Positions 27,292-38,143 of a DNA stretch of 64,000 nucleotides are shown piece after piece. Within the stretch, counting starts at the first letter, position 1, and each line of letters begins with the position of its first letter. Under the pieces are notes generated by a model. That model saw nothing but the letters and a program-made list of their open reading frames with translations, was not told the origin of the DNA and made no database searches. The stretch is from Streptomyces violaceoruber. Its GTDB lineage: Bacteria > Actinomycetota > Actinomycetes > Streptomycetales > Streptomycetaceae. The position numbers were made by a program, and so were the translations under genes. The stretch lies in contig JODI01000020.1 of NCBI GenBank assembly GCA_000720805.1, positions 80,352 through 144,351 of the forward strand. Direction: 5' to 3'.

Positions 27292-27485
27292 GCGCCTCCG
27301 GGCGACCGTGTGAGAGCCTCGCGGCGACCGTGTGCACCTTCCGCGATGTGACGTGTGCCATCGCGTGCGACGCGAGGTGCGGGGAAAGCGCCCCCTTGGC
27401 CCGTGCCTCGACCGAGGGCACGGGCCCAGCACGTCCCCAGACCCGAGCGAGATCCGCCGGGGAGCACCAGAGAGTGGATTCACCC

Positions 27486-28952
27486 GTGAGCAAGGACGCC
27501 GTGGAATCGGCACAGGCCGCCTCCCGCACCGACACGGCCCAGGTGCCCGCGGACGCGGGCGACGCCGGGTACAGCAAGGACCTCAAGGCCCGCCACGTCA
27601 ACATGATCGCCATCGGCGGCGCGATCGGCACCGGGCTCTTCCTGGGCGCCGGAGGCCGCCTGCACGACGCGGGCCCGGCCCTCGCACTGGCCTACCTCGT
27701 CTGCGGTGTCTTCGCCTTCTTCGTGGTCCGGGCCCTCGGCGAACTCGTCCTGTACCGCCCCTCCTCCGGCTCGTTCGTGTCGTACGCGCGTGAGTTCCTC
27801 GGAGAGAAGGGCGCGTACGTCGCCGGCTGGATGTACTTCCTGAACTGGTCGACGACCGGGATCGCCGACATCACCGCGATCGCGCTCTACACGCACTACT
27901 GGAGCCTGTTCACCGACATCCCGCAGTGGGTGCTGGCCCTGATCGCCCTCGCGGTGGTCCTGGTGGTGAACCTGATCTCGGTGAAGATCTTCGGCGAGAT
28001 GGAGTTCTGGTTCGCGATCATCAAGGTCGCCACGCTCGTCGGCTTCATGCTGATCGGCATCTTCCTGCTGGCCACTCGGCATGAGGTGGGCGGCGGAACT
28101 CCGGGCGTCGGAGTGATCGCCGACAACGGGGGCGTCGTCCCGCACGGTGTGATGCCGGTCATCCTGGTCATGCAAGGCGTGATCTTCGCGTACGCCGCCC
28201 TGGAGCTGGTCGGCGTCGCCGCCGGCGAGACCGCCGAGCCGGAGAAGGTCGTCCCGCGCGCGGTGAACTCGATCATGTGGCGCGTGGGCCTGTTCTACGT
28301 CGGCTCGGTGGTCCTCCTCGCCCTCCTCCTCCCCGGCTCGGTCTACTCGGCCGACGAGAGCCCCTTCGTCACGGTCCTGTCGAAGATCGGCATCCCGGCG
28401 GCGGGCGACGTGATGAACCTCGTCGTCCTCACCGCCGCGATGTCGTCCCTGAACTCCGGCCTGTACTCCACGGGCCGCATCCTGCGCTCCATGGCCATGG
28501 CGGGCTCGGCGCCCAGGTTCACCGCTCGCATGAACCGCAGCCAGGTCCCGTACGGCGGCATTCTGCTGACCTGCGCGGTGTGTGTGCTCGGCGTCGGCCT
28601 GAACTACCTCATGCCGAGCCAGGCCTTCGAGATCGTGCTGAACATCGCCTCCCTCGGCGTCATCAGCACCTGGGTGATCATCATGGTCTGCCACCTGGTC
28701 TTCGTCCGCCGCGCTCAGGCGGGCGTGGTGACCCGCCCCTCCTTCCGTCTCCCGTTCAGCCCGGTCACCGAGATCACCACCGTCGCCTTCCTCCTGGCCT
28801 GCCTCGGCATGATGTGGAACGACGCCGAGGTGGGCCGCCGGACCCTCTTGCTCATCCCCGCGATCGCGGTCCTCCTGATCGCCGGCTGGTTCGGCGTCCG
28901 CCGTCGGGTGTCGCAGTCGACGGACAGGGAGCTGTCGGACTTCACGAGGTAG
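27486..28952 (+). CDS. Amino-acid permease, L-asparagine (AnsP) type
   Basis: 488 aa from a GTG at 27486, with about 12 predicted membrane segments. The APC-superfamily signature is at the start: [20 protein letters not shown] near residues 31-50, followed by [20 protein letters not shown] and the [20 protein letters not shown] motif. It closely resembles actinobacterial L-asparagine permeases and should be a proton-coupled importer, though other neutral amino acids cannot be excluded. The first 30 residues are a hydrophilic cytosolic tail. It is convergent with the M1 peptidase gene. Confidence 0.9.
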   Translation: MSKDAVESAQAASRTDTAQVPADAGDAGYSKDLKARHVNMIAIGGAIGTGLFLGAGGRLHDAGPALALAYLVCGVFAFFVVRALGELVLYRPSSGSFVSYAREFLGEKGAYVAGWMYFLNWSTTGIADITAIALYTHYWSLFTDIPQWVLALIALAVVLVVNLISVKIFGEMEFWFAIIKVATLVGFMLIGIFLLATRHEVGGGTPGVGVIADNGGVVPHGVMPVILVMQGVIFAYAALELVGVAAGETAEPEKVVPRAVNSIMWRVGLFYVGSVVLLALLLPGSVYSADESPFVTVLSKIGIPAAGDVMNLVVLTAAMSSLNSGLYSTGRILRSMAMAGSAPRFTARMNRSQVPYGGILLTCAVCVLGVGLNYLMPSQAFEIVLNIASLGVISTWVIIMVCHLVFVRRAQAGVVTRPSFRLPFSPVTEITTVAFLLACLGMMWNDAEVGRRTLLLIPAIAVLLIAGWFGVRRRVSQSTDRELSDFTR

Positions 28953-28991
28953 CCGGTCACACAGGTCGACACACACCGCGCCCGGCGGACG

Positions 28992-30485
28992 TCAGCGCCC
29001 GTGCACGTCGTTCGTCGCAGCGATCCTCTTCCACGACCTCGGCGGTACGGGAGCCGTCGCGGCCCGAGCGAGGGAGGCCTCCCGTGCCGCCGGCGCCCCC
29101 GGCTTCGACGGCTGGAACAGCCATGTGTCGAACAGCGCGGCCAGCGGCTTCCCGGAGACCTGTTCGGCGTACTTCTGGAAGTCGGCCACTGACGCGTTGC
29201 CGTACGCGTACCGCTGCGGCCAGCCCTTGAGGAGGGCGAAGAACGCCTCGTCGCCGATCTCGTTGCGCAGTGCCTGCAGGGCCAGCGCGCCCCGGTCGTA
29301 GACCGCGGCATCGAACTGGTTCTCCGGCCCCGGATCACCGGGCTTCACCGTCCAGAACGCGTCGTCGGCCGGGTGCGAGGCGTACACGTAGTCGGCGAGT
29401 TCCTGCGCGGTGCCCTCGTCCTCGTGCTCGGACCACAGCCATTGCGCGTAGCGCGCGAAGCCCTCGTTGATCCAGATGTCCTTCCAGCCGGCCACGGAGA
29501 CCAGGTCGCCGTACCACTGGTGGGCCAGCTCGTGCACGACGACGGAGGTGTTCGACCCGTTCGCGAACTGCCGAGGGCTGTAGAAGGGCCGCGTCTGGGT
29601 CTCCAGCGCGTACCCGGTGGTCACGTTCGGCACGTACCCGCCGAGGGCGTTGTAGGGGTACGGCCCGAAGTAGCCGGTCAGCCAGTCGGCGATCTCCCCG
29701 GTCCGCTCGACGCTCGCCCGGGCCGCGCCGTCGTTGTCGCCGAGGTCCTTGCTGTAGGCGTTGACGACCGGGATGCCGCTCTCCGTGGTGCCGGTCGTGA
29801 TGTCGAACCTGCCGACGGCCAGCGTCGCGAGATAGGTGGCCTGGGGCTTGTTGGACCGCCAGTTGTAGCGGGTCCATCCGGCCCGCGAAGTCGTCGACTG
29901 GAGTGTGCCGTTGGAGATGGCCTGGCTGCCGTCCGGCACCTGCACCGACACGTCGTAGGTGGCCTTGTCGAGGGGATGGTCGTTGCTGGGGAACCACCAC
30001 CAGGCCGCCTCGGGCTCGTTGGCGCCGACACCGCCGTCCGGTGTCCGGTGCCAGCTGGTGAAACCGTACGCCTGCTTCGAGGACGGCACCCCGCTGTAGC
30101 GCACCACGATGGTGAGGGCAGTGCCCTTGTCCAGCGGGGACCTGGGGGTGATCTCCAGCTCGTGCTCGCCGGAGGTCGTGAACGACGCTTTCGCGTCGTT
30201 CACCCGGACCTCACTGACGTCCAGCAGGAAGTCCAGGTCGAACCGCGACAGATCCTGCGTGGTGCGGGCCTGCAGGGTCGCCGTCCCCTCCAACTCGTCC
30301 GTGCTCGGCCGGTACTTGAGCCGGAGGTCGTAGTGGGAGACGTCGTAGCCGCCGTTGCCGTAGTCCGGGTAGTAGGGGTCGCCGATGCCCGGGGCGCCGG
30401 GGGAGTGACTCGCGGCCGATGCCGGGATCGCCAGCAGCAGGGTGGACGCGGCGAGTACGCCCGGCGCGAAGATTCTGCGGTGCAC
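28992..30485 (-). CDS. Secreted M1-family zinc metallopeptidase
   Basis: 497 aa from a GTG at 30485 with GGAG 6 nt upstream; a GTG 39 nt further upstream is in frame but lacks a site. A signal peptide (VHRRIFAPGVLAASTLLLAI, cleaved near ASA-A) leads to an aminopeptidase N-like beta domain and then the gluzincin centre: HELAHQWYGD with zinc His318/His322 and Glu319, and NEGFA with zinc Glu341. The enzyme should trim N-terminal residues from peptides outside the cell. Its length fits the short two-domain secreted M1 group. Two more secreted peptidases lie next to it. Confidence 0.92.
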   Translation of the reverse strand: MHRRIFAPGVLAASTLLLAIPASAASHSPGAPGIGDPYYPDYGNGGYDVSHYDLRLKYRPSTDELEGTATLQARTTQDLSRFDLDFLLDVSEVRVNDAKASFTTSGEHELEITPRSPLDKGTALTIVVRYSGVPSSKQAYGFTSWHRTPDGGVGANEPEAAWWWFPSNDHPLDKATYDVSVQVPDGSQAISNGTLQSTTSRAGWTRYNWRSNKPQATYLATLAVGRFDITTGTTESGIPVVNAYSKDLGDNDGAARASVERTGEIADWLTGYFGPYPYNALGGYVPNVTTGYALETQTRPFYSPRQFANGSNTSVVVHELAHQWYGDLVSVAGWKDIWINEGFARYAQWLWSEHEDEGTAQELADYVYASHPADDAFWTVKPGDPGPENQFDAAVYDRGALALQALRNEIGDEAFFALLKGWPQRYAYGNASVADFQKYAEQVSGKPLAALFDTWLFQPSKPGAPAAREASLARAATAPVPPRSWKRIAATNDVHGR

Positions 30486-30681
30486 GAAAGCTCCAAGTCG
30501 TGGGGAACCGAAGTCTGTTCGCACCCTATTCAGTCCCTGTGAGCCCTGGCGTGTCCACGGCCACCGCTGTCACAGGCATGTCATCCGGCCGTCACGAACA
30601 CCGTTCCGGACGTCCCAGGCTCCTCACAGACGCGTTATTGCCCTCTTCTGTACGGGAGTTGACCGATGTACCGTCCGGCCC

Positions 30682-32637
30682 ATGCCGACACGCATGCGCT
30701 CAACGACCTGGAGATCGCTCGCCTCGGTGGCCGTCGCAGCCCTGACGGCCGCCCTCCTCACCCCGGCCGTGGCCGACGCCGCGCCGCGAGAGAGCCGCCC
30801 GGTCTACTCGTACGAGAACGCCGTCCGCGAGGCCGTCTGGGTGGACACCGGGCTCGACGGCGACGGAGACGGGAAGACCGACCGCGTCGCCGCGGACATC
30901 GTCCGGCCACGCGAACCCGCCCGACAGGGCCGCAAAATCCCCGTGATCATGGACGCCAGCCCGTACTACTCCTGCTGCGGGCGCGGCAACGAGAGCCAGC
31001 TCAAGACCTACGACGCGGACGGCCGTGTCGTCCAGATGCCGCTGTTCTACGACAACTACTTCGTGCCCCGGGGCTACGCCTTCGTCGGCGTCGACCTGGC
31101 CGGAACCAACCGCTCCGACGGCTGTGTGGATGTCGGCGGACGCTCCGACATCCAGTCCGCGAAGGCCGTCGTCGACTGGCTCAACGGCCGCGGCAAGGCC
31201 TACACCACCCGCACCGGTACCACCCGCGCCAAAGCCACCTGGACCAACGGCAGGACCGGCATGATCGGCAAGAGCTGGGACGGCACCATCGCCAACGGCG
31301 TCGCCGCCACCGGCGTCGAGGGACTGAAGACGATCGTCCCGATCAGCGCGATCTCCACCTGGTACGACTACTACTTCTCCAAGGGCGCCCCGCTCTACGA
31401 CTCCGGCCCCGACTGGCTGTCGGACTACGTCGACAGCCCGGACGCCCGCGCCAAGTGCGCCGCCGTCCAGCAGGAGCTCGTCGACGGGGCCCCGCGCACC
31501 GGCGACCGGACCCCGCTGTGGAGCGAGCGCGACTACGTCAGGGCCGCCTCGAAGGTGAAGGCGAGCGTCTTCCTGGTCCACGGCATGCAGGACCTCAACG
31601 TCCGTATGCAGCACGTGGGTCCGTGGTGGAACGCCCTCGCGAAGAACGGCGTCGAGCGCAAGATCTGGCTTTCCCAGACCGGCCACGTCGACCCCTTCGA
31701 CTTCCGCCGCTCGCAATGGGTCGACACCCTGCACCGCTGGTTCGACCACGAACTCCTCGGCTACGACAACGGCGTCGACCGCGAGCCCATGGCCGACATC
31801 GAGCGCCACCCCGACCAGTGGGCCACATCGAAGGTCTGGCCGCCGAGCGGGACCGCCCCCACCACCCTGCGCCCCGCCGAGGGCACCCGGGAGGGCGTCG
31901 GCACGCTCGGCCTGCGCCAGGGCACCGGCACCGAGACCTTCACCGACGACCCGCAGCTGAGCGAGACCGACTGGGCGGCCCGGATCGACACACCCACCCC
32001 TGACAAGGCGGGCTTCACCACGGGCCCGCTCACGAAGGACCTCCGCCTGTCCGGCGCCTCGAAGGTCACCGTCACCGCCACCCCGACCACCTCGACGGCC
32101 CACCTGTCCGCCGTCCTCGTGGACCTCGGCCCCGACACCATCCGCGACTACGGCGCCGCCGGCGAGGGCATCACCACCCTCACCGACCGCACCTGCTGGG
32201 GTGCGAGCACGACCGGTGACAGCGCCTGCTTCCAGCAGACCCGGGCGAAGACCGCCGCCGTCGACTACACGGTGGTCAGCCGTGGCTGGGCCGACCTGGG
32301 CAACCACGCCTCCGACCTGAAGGGGGTCCCCCTCACACCGGGCAAGGCGTACACCGTCACCCTCGACCTGGGCGCCACGGACCATGTCGTCCCGGCCGGG
32401 CACCGACTCGCGTTGATCGTCGCGGGCACGGACAAGGACCTCATCGACCCGCCGTCGACCAGGCCCACGCTGACCGTCGACCTGTCCCGAACCTCGGCCC
32501 GCGTCCCCGTCGTCGGCGGTACGGCCGCCTTCGCCCGCGCCGCCACGGGCTCCACGCCCGCCGCTGCGGAGGCCACGGCCCTCGACGGCGTGACCGGACC
32601 GCGCGGCACCCTCCGCGTCCCGGGGAGCGGCCGATGA
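30682..32637 (+). CDS. Secreted Xaa-Pro dipeptidyl-peptidase-like enzyme (S15)
   Basis: 651 aa with a classical signal peptide (residues 1-33, ending VADA-A). It is an alpha/beta hydrolase of the CocE/X-Pro dipeptidyl-peptidase family. The nucleophile is Ser198 in GKSWDG, the predicted His is in [10 protein letters not shown], and the C-terminal third is the jelly-roll domain ([20 protein letters not shown]). It releases X-Pro dipeptides from extracellular peptides. It overlaps the M14 gene by 4 bp (ATGA) and so is translationally coupled to it. Confidence 0.9.
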   Translation: MPTRMRSTTWRSLASVAVAALTAALLTPAVADAAPRESRPVYSYENAVREAVWVDTGLDGDGDGKTDRVAADIVRPREPARQGRKIPVIMDASPYYSCCGRGNESQLKTYDADGRVVQMPLFYDNYFVPRGYAFVGVDLAGTNRSDGCVDVGGRSDIQSAKAVVDWLNGRGKAYTTRTGTTRAKATWTNGRTGMIGKSWDGTIANGVAATGVEGLKTIVPISAISTWYDYYFSKGAPLYDSGPDWLSDYVDSPDARAKCAAVQQELVDGAPRTGDRTPLWSERDYVRAASKVKASVFLVHGMQDLNVRMQHVGPWWNALAKNGVERKIWLSQTGHVDPFDFRRSQWVDTLHRWFDHELLGYDNGVDREPMADIERHPDQWATSKVWPPSGTAPTTLRPAEGTREGVGTLGLRQGTGTETFTDDPQLSETDWAARIDTPTPDKAGFTTGPLTKDLRLSGASKVTVTATPTTSTAHLSAVLVDLGPDTIRDYGAAGEGITTLTDRTCWGASTTGDSACFQQTRAKTAAVDYTVVSRGWADLGNHASDLKGVPLTPGKAYTVTLDLGATDHVVPAGHRLALIVAGTDKDLIDPPSTRPTLTVDLSRTSARVPVVGGTAAFARAATGSTPAAAEATALDGVTGPRGTLRVPGSGR

Positions 32638-33878
32638 TCCGCGCCCTGACCGTCACCACCGCGGCCCTGGCGGCTTCCCTGGTCGTCCCGTCGGCCTCCG
32701 CCACCCAGACCCCGCCCCGCACCGGCTTCGAACAGACGGACGGCGCCCGCTGGACGACCCAGTCCGAGGAACAGACCTTCCTCAAGGCGGTCGACCGTGC
32801 CGGGGCCCGGGTCTCCGTCGTTCCCATCGGTACGACGAAACAGGGCCGCCCCCTCCAACTGGCCCGGATCGGCGCCGCGCACGCACCGAACACGGTGCTG
32901 CTGGTGTGCAGCCAGCACGGCGACGAGCCCTCCGGCCGCGAGGCCTGCCTGACCACGATCCGCGACCTGGCATACGCGAAGGACCGTGAGACCCGCCGTT
33001 TCCTGGACCGCACCACCCTGCTCGTCGTGCCGACCGCCAACCCCGACGGCCGCGCCGCCGACACCCGGGGCAACGGCGACGGCGTGGACGTCAACCGCGA
33101 CCACCTCGCCCTGAAGACCGCCGAGGCCCGCGCCATGGCCGCCGTGGTCCGGGACCGACGCCCGGACGTCATCTACGACCTGCACGAGTACGGAGCCACA
33201 CCCCCGTACTACGACAAGGACCTCTTCGACCTGTGGCCGCGCAACCTCAACACGGACGCGGCCGTCCACGACGAGGCCGAGACCCTGTCCGAGGCGTATG
33301 TCCGTCCCGCCGCCCGCGGCGCCGGGTACTCGACGGGCACGTACGGCATCTGGACCGACCCTGCCACCGGCGAACCGATCCGGCAGGTCGCCGGGGACGG
33401 GCAGGAACGCATCCTGCGGAACATGTCCGGGGTGAAACACGCGCTCGGCCTGCTCATCGAGAGCCGCGTCGAACCACTGACGGACGTCGGTCAGGCGGTC
33501 AACAACCGGCGCCGGGTGAGCTCGCAACTGGCCGCGCTGAAAGGCCTGTTCAGGTTCACCGGTGAGCGGCGCGCCCAGGTCGAGGCGGCGACGACCGGGG
33601 CCCGGCTCGCGGGGTACACGGACGCCGGACCCGTCTACCTCGGCGGCGCCGACAACGACCCACCGGAACCGGCCGAGGTGATCCAGGACCCGCCCTGCGG
33701 CTACCGGCTCACCGCCGACCAGTACGCCGACGTCAAGGACGAACTCGCCCTGCACGGAGTGAAGTCGAAGGGCACCTACGTCCCGCTCCGCCAGCCCCTG
33801 CGCGCGCTCGTCCCGCTGCTCCTGGACGCGCGTGCCCCGTACCACCTCACGGCCGGTGAGCCCGTCACCGACTGCTGA
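32634..33878 (+). CDS. Secreted M14-family zinc carboxypeptidase
   Basis: 414 aa with a signal peptide ending near SASA. The M14 zinc motif is HGDE (His95, Glu98) and the third ligand is His184 in YDLHEYG; NRD near 154-156 is the substrate-binding Asn-Arg. It removes C-terminal residues from peptides outside the cell. The start overlaps the S15 stop, so the pair forms an operon in which one enzyme works from each end of a peptide. It converges closely on the flavoprotein gene, with only 15 bp between stops. Confidence 0.9.
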   Translation: MIRALTVTTAALAASLVVPSASATQTPPRTGFEQTDGARWTTQSEEQTFLKAVDRAGARVSVVPIGTTKQGRPLQLARIGAAHAPNTVLLVCSQHGDEPSGREACLTTIRDLAYAKDRETRRFLDRTTLLVVPTANPDGRAADTRGNGDGVDVNRDHLALKTAEARAMAAVVRDRRPDVIYDLHEYGATPPYYDKDLFDLWPRNLNTDAAVHDEAETLSEAYVRPAARGAGYSTGTYGIWTDPATGEPIRQVAGDGQERILRNMSGVKHALGLLIESRVEPLTDVGQAVNNRRRVSSQLAALKGLFRFTGERRAQVEAATTGARLAGYTDAGPVYLGGADNDPPEPAEVIQDPPCGYRLTADQYADVKDELALHGVKSKGTYVPLRQPLRALVPLLLDARAPYHLTAGEPVTDC

Positions 33879-33893
33879 GCACGCCCCCACGCG

Positions 33894-34856
33894 TCAGGAG
33901 GAGGCGGCCCCGTGCGCCAACCCGGCCGCCTCCTCCGCACACCCCCACGCCACCGTCACACCCGCACCGCCGTGACCGTAGTTGTGCACCACCACCCGTC
34001 CGTCGGGCAGCAGTTCACGCTCCAGCCGGACCGCGTTCCGCGCCGGCCTCAGCCCCACCCGGTGCCCCAGCACCCGCGCCCCCTCGATCTCGGGCCGCAG
34101 CGCCGCGCACCGCCGTACGATCGACTCCGCCACCGCCGGATCCGGCTCCAGTGTCCAGGCGTCCTCGTCCGCCGTCCCGCCCAGCACCAGCCGGCCCGGC
34201 TGCGGAAAGAAGTACGTCTTCGCCCCGGAGACGTCCGTGGCGACCAGCCAGGTCCTGATGCCGGGGTTCTCCACGAGGACCAGCTGCCCGCGCACCGGAC
34301 GCAGCGACGCGTCCGGCACCAGCTCGCGGGCGCCGAGCCCGGTGCAGTTGACCACGACCGGTGCGTCGGCCTCGGCGAGGTCGGACACCGTACGGGTCTC
34401 GATCACCCCGCCCGCCGCCAGGAGCCGCTCCCGCAGCCAGGGCAGATGAGTCGACATGTCGATGAGCGGCAGCCGCGCCCACATGCCCGACCCGGCGTAC
34501 TCCTCGGCCGTCGCCGCCCGCAGCCCCGGCACCCGAGCACCCGCCCACGCCTGTGCCCCGTCCAGATCCGCCTCGCCCAGTACCCCTTCGACCAGGCGTA
34601 CGCCGGTCACCTCGGGCGAGGCCGCCGCCTCCTCGTAGACGTCCAGCGAGCGCAGCGCCCACCCGCGCGCCGACGTGACCGGCTCGATCGCGTAGGGCCA
34701 CCACAGCGCCCCGGCGACCGCCGAGGTGGTCCGCTCGACCGGATCCCGCGTCCACACCCGCACCCGCCGACCGCGCTCGGCCAGCACCACGGCCGTCGTC
34801 AGCCCGATGACACCGCTCCCGACCACGACGATCTCGTCCGTCAGTTCGCTTTCCAC
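33894..34856 (-). CDS. D-amino-acid oxidase-like FAD protein
   Basis: 320 aa from a GTG at 34856. The N-terminal FAD loop is VVVGSGVIGLTTAVVL, followed by AGALWWPYAIEP, the typical D-amino-acid oxidase active-site strand. The C-terminal VVHNYGHGGAGVTVAWG closes the FAD site. These are characteristic of DAAO, which deaminates D-amino acids to 2-oxo acids with H2O2. The residue that binds the substrate carboxylate could not be placed with certainty, so a related amine oxidase is possible. It diverges from the next gene. Confidence 0.88.
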   Translation of the reverse strand: MESELTDEIVVVGSGVIGLTTAVVLAERGRRVRVWTRDPVERTTSAVAGALWWPYAIEPVTSARGWALRSLDVYEEAAASPEVTGVRLVEGVLGEADLDGAQAWAGARVPGLRAATAEEYAGSGMWARLPLIDMSTHLPWLRERLLAAGGVIETRTVSDLAEADAPVVVNCTGLGARELVPDASLRPVRGQLVLVENPGIRTWLVATDVSGAKTYFFPQPGRLVLGGTADEDAWTLEPDPAVAESIVRRCAALRPEIEGARVLGHRVGLRPARNAVRLERELLPDGRVVVHNYGHGGAGVTVAWGCAEEAAGLAHGAASS

Positions 34857-34922
34857 GCGAGGACGCTAACGGAATATGTCATGCCGTGCTCACATCGGTC
34901 CCGCTGTGGGGATACTCACAGC

Positions 34923-35984
34923 ATGTCTGTCGCATACGCGACCTTCGGCCTGGCACCGGCGATGCGTGCCGGTGAAGTCCTCGCCGACGGTGGCTACCAG
35001 GTACACCGGGATTTCGTGGACTTCGTCGTCGACGGCCGCCCGCTCCTCCACCAGCTCTCCGACCTCGACGCCGTCTCCCCGCTCGCCTCCGACGTCCCGC
35101 CCGCGATCTTCACCGCCCAGGTCCGCAGCCTCCTCCTGGAGACTCGGGCACCGCTGCCCGGCGGCCGGTACATCGTCTACGGCTGCCCCGAGTGCGAGGA
35201 CCTGGCCTGCGGCGCCGTCACCGCGGTGATCCAGCGCGAGGGCGAGGACTTCATCTGGCGGGACTTCGCCTGGCAGACCGACGAACACGCCGACCTGACG
35301 CTCAACGGCTACCAGGGCATAGGGCCCTTCCGCTTCCGCGGCGCCGAGTACCGTCAGGCGCTGGCCTCCCTGCTGGACGGCGCCGCCCCGGCCGCACCCC
35401 GGCGCCGGGTCCTGCTGATCGGTGCCCGCGTCGCCCTCCTGGCCAAGCTCGCCGCCGCCCTGCGCACCATCGGCATCGGCGCCGACATCACCCGCGACGC
35501 GCACGGCGTCCTGGCCGAGGAACTGCGCGCCTACGGCGCCGTCGCCTTCGGCCGGGCGATCACCGAGGAGGAACGTGCCGCCGTACGCCGCACGTTCGAG
35601 GACGCCGGCGTCGAGGTGGCGTACGTCGACGGCCTCGCCCCGATCGTCCCGCTGCTGGTGGCCCAGATCGAGCACGCCCTGGACCCCAGCCCGGCGGCAC
35701 AGCGCCGGCTGACGGGCCTGGTGGCCACCGACGGCGAGGCGGGCGTCGAGGTCAGCTCCCCGTGCCGGGTCCGCCTCACCGCGTACCGCCTCGACCGCCT
35801 CTACCGCACCCACACCCACGAACTCTTCGACGGCATCCTGGAACCGGGCCGCCACCGCATCGCCCTCGACGCCAAGGCGGTCAAGGGGGAGTCCTTCCTG
35901 GTGGCGCGGACGTCGGGGAGTGTGCTGGTGGAGGCGACGGCGCACGGGAAAACCGGGACGCGGACCGCTCCCGCCGCCCATTAG
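34923..35984 (+). CDS. Conserved hypothetical protein with Rossmann-like domain
   Basis: 353 aa. The N-terminal 150 residues (GRPLLHQLSDLDAVSPLASD; YGCPECEDLACGAVTAVI with a C-x2-C-x4-C cluster) resemble Streptomyces hypothetical proteins often labelled oxidoreductase. The central part (RRRVLLIGARVALLAKLAAA) looks like a nucleotide-binding Rossmann strand-loop. No catalytic residues can be named. It ends 13 bp before the ABC-F gene, and the two are probably co-transcribed. Confidence 0.7.
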   Translation: MSVAYATFGLAPAMRAGEVLADGGYQVHRDFVDFVVDGRPLLHQLSDLDAVSPLASDVPPAIFTAQVRSLLLETRAPLPGGRYIVYGCPECEDLACGAVTAVIQREGEDFIWRDFAWQTDEHADLTLNGYQGIGPFRFRGAEYRQALASLLDGAAPAAPRRRVLLIGARVALLAKLAAALRTIGIGADITRDAHGVLAEELRAYGAVAFGRAITEEERAAVRRTFEDAGVEVAYVDGLAPIVPLLVAQIEHALDPSPAAQRRLTGLVATDGEAGVEVSSPCRVRLTAYRLDRLYRTHTHELFDGILEPGRHRIALDAKAVKGESFLVARTSGSVLVEATAHGKTGTRTAPAAH

Positions 35985-35997
35985 GATCGGCACTCTG

Positions 35998-37638
35998 ATG
36001 ACTGCCACCCTCGTCGCCAAGAACCTCGCCGCCGGGCACGGCGACCGCTCCCTGTTCGCCGGGCTCGACCTCGTCGTCGCGCCCGGCGATGTGATCGGTC
36101 TGGTCGGAGCCAACGGCGCGGGCAAGTCCACGCTGCTCAGGATGCTCGCCGGCCTCACCGCACCGGAGGAGGGGGAGCTCAGGCTGTCCCCGCCGACCGC
36201 CAGCGTCGGCCACCTCCCGCAGGAGCCGGAACGCCGGCCGGGCGAGACGGTGCGGGACTTCCTGGCCCGCCGCACCGGCGTGGCCGAGGCCCAGCGGGCG
36301 ATGGACGAGGCGACTCAGGCCCTCGTCGACGGGGCGCCGGGCGCGGACGACGCGTACGCCACGAGCCTGGAGCGGTGGCTCGACCTCGGCGGCGCCGACC
36401 TGGACGAGCGGGCCGAGGAGGTCACCGACTCGCTCGGCCTCGCCGTCGACCTGGACCAGCCGATGACCTCCCTGTCCGGCGGCCAGGCCGCCCGCGCCGG
36501 CCTCGCCTCCCTCCTCCTGTCCCGCTACGACGTCTTCCTCCTCGACGAGCCCACCAACGACCTCGACCTCGACGGCCTGGAACGCCTGGAACGCTTTGTG
36601 AGCGGCCTGCGCGCCGGCACGGTCGTGGTCAGCCACGACCGCGAGTTCCTCACCCGCACGGTCACCAAGGTCCTCGAACTCGACCTCGCCCAGCAGCAGA
36701 TCACCCTGTACGGCGGCGGGTACGAGGCCTACCTGGAGGAGCGGGAGGTCGCCCGCCGGCACGCCCGCGGCGACTACGAGGAGTACGCCGACAAGAAGGC
36801 CGCCCTCCAGGACCGGGCGCAGACGCAGCGCTCCTGGATGGACAAGGGCGTGAAGAACGCGCGCCGCAAGGCGAGCAACGACAACGACAAGATCGGCCGC
36901 AAGTTCCGCAGCGAGGCCAGCGAGAAGCAGGCCGCGAAGGCCCGCCAGACCCAGCGCATGATCGAACGCCTCGACGTCGTCGAGGAGCCCCGCAAGGAGT
37001 GGGAGCTGCGGATGGAGATCGCGTCGGCCCCGCGCTCGGGCGCGGTCGTCGCGACCCTGCGGGACGCCGAGGTCCGGCGCGGAGGCTTCGTGCTCGGCCC
37101 GGTCTCCCTGCAGATCGACTGGGCCGACCGGATCGCGGTGACCGGCGCCAACGGCGCGGGCAAGTCCACGCTCCTGGGCGCGCTGCTGGGCCGCGTCCCG
37201 CTGGACGCCGGTGCGGCCGCCCTCGGCTCCGGCGTCCTGGTCGGCGAGGTCGACCAGGCACGCAAGCTGTTCCACGGCACCGAGGCGCTGCTGGACGCGT
37301 TCGGCGCTGCCGTCCCCGACACCGAGCCCGCCGACGTGCGCACCCTCCTGGCCAAGTTCGGCCTCAAGGCGGAACACGTGCTGCGCCCGGCCTCGACCCT
37401 TTCCCCGGGCGAACGCACCCGGGCGGCCCTCGCCCTGCTCCAGGGCCGGGGCGTCAACCTCCTGGTGCTCGACGAGCCCACGAACCACCTCGACCTGCCG
37501 GCCATCGAACAACTGGAGTCGGCCCTCGACGCCTACGAGGGCACCCTGCTCCTGGTCACCCACGACCGGCGCATGCTGGACGCCGTCCACGTGACCCGCC
37601 GCTTCGAGGTGGCCGACGGCAAGGTGACCGAGCACTGA
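35998..37638 (+). CDS. ABC-F family ATPase (second copy)
   Basis: 546 aa, soluble, with two ATPase domains. Walker A motifs are GANGAGKST in both halves; signatures are LSGGQAARAGLA and LSPGERTRAALA, the second departing from LSGGQ as is common in this subfamily; Walker B motifs are LLDEPTNDLDL and LVLDEPTNHLDL. A Lys/Arg/Glu-rich linker (about 230-330) carries the ribosome-reaching arm. It has no long leader, so it is less likely than the first copy to be drug-regulated and may be a general translation factor. The stop codon lies inside a 13-bp tandem repeat. Confidence 0.9.
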   Translation: MTATLVAKNLAAGHGDRSLFAGLDLVVAPGDVIGLVGANGAGKSTLLRMLAGLTAPEEGELRLSPPTASVGHLPQEPERRPGETVRDFLARRTGVAEAQRAMDEATQALVDGAPGADDAYATSLERWLDLGGADLDERAEEVTDSLGLAVDLDQPMTSLSGGQAARAGLASLLLSRYDVFLLDEPTNDLDLDGLERLERFVSGLRAGTVVVSHDREFLTRTVTKVLELDLAQQQITLYGGGYEAYLEEREVARRHARGDYEEYADKKAALQDRAQTQRSWMDKGVKNARRKASNDNDKIGRKFRSEASEKQAAKARQTQRMIERLDVVEEPRKEWELRMEIASAPRSGAVVATLRDAEVRRGGFVLGPVSLQIDWADRIAVTGANGAGKSTLLGALLGRVPLDAGAAALGSGVLVGEVDQARKLFHGTEALLDAFGAAVPDTEPADVRTLLAKFGLKAEHVLRPASTLSPGERTRAALALLQGRGVNLLVLDEPTNHLDLPAIEQLESALDAYEGTLLLVTHDRRMLDAVHVTRRFEVADGKVTEH

Positions 37639-37681
37639 CGCCTGGTGCTGAGGCCTGGTACTGACGCCTGGTGCTGACGCC
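37635..37681 (+). repeat. 13-bp tandem repeat spanning the ABC-F stop codon
   Basis: About 3.6 copies of CTGACGCCTGGTG, with one substitution in the second copy. The first unit contains the TGA of the ABC-F gene. The repeat probably arose by slippage and marks the edge of a degenerate region. Confidence 0.75.
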
Positions 37682-37689
37682 GAACGCTG

Positions 37690-37950
37690 GGACGAGGCCG
37701 GCCAGTGGAGAGCCCCGTCGCCCCGTCGACCTGTGGGATCCGCTCACCGTTCACGGTCCAGTGGCCCCGGTCGTCGCGGCGCGGATCGAGGACGCGGGTG
37801 CCGTGCGGGGTGCGGCCTCCACCCGCAGACGGCGGGTGACGAAGTCGTCGGTCGTGTCGAGGGTGTACGCGATCCAGTACATCCCGGGCACGGTGCCGAC
37901 CGCCCTGCCCGTCGCCCGAAGCGCCCGCTCGTCGAGGTCGACCCGGGCGG
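37690..37950 (-). pseudogene. Remnant of a putative glycolipid-binding (PF06475-like) protein
   Basis: On the minus strand one frame reads MYWIAYTLDTTDDFVTRRLR. A second frame, about 40 codons on, reads GHWTVNGERIPQVDG. These are the expected order of motifs in the putative glycolipid-binding family, but the frame changes between them and the C-terminus decays after the second motif. No start is convincing. The rest of the 505-bp gap between the ABC-F gene and tex holds nothing else I could assign. Confidence 0.5.
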
Positions 37951-38143
37951 TCTCGGAGCCCCCGCCTCCGGACACGCCCCAGGTGATCGCACGTGATGTC
38001 CCCATGGCGCCACGTGCTGCCCGTGGGCTGCCACCGCCGCGGGCATCTTGAGGACGAACCGGTCCGGACCCTCCTGATGTACGGAGAATCCGGACCGAAC
38101 GCCTCACACCTCACCGCTCAGCGGCCACTGCTCGACCGACCGC

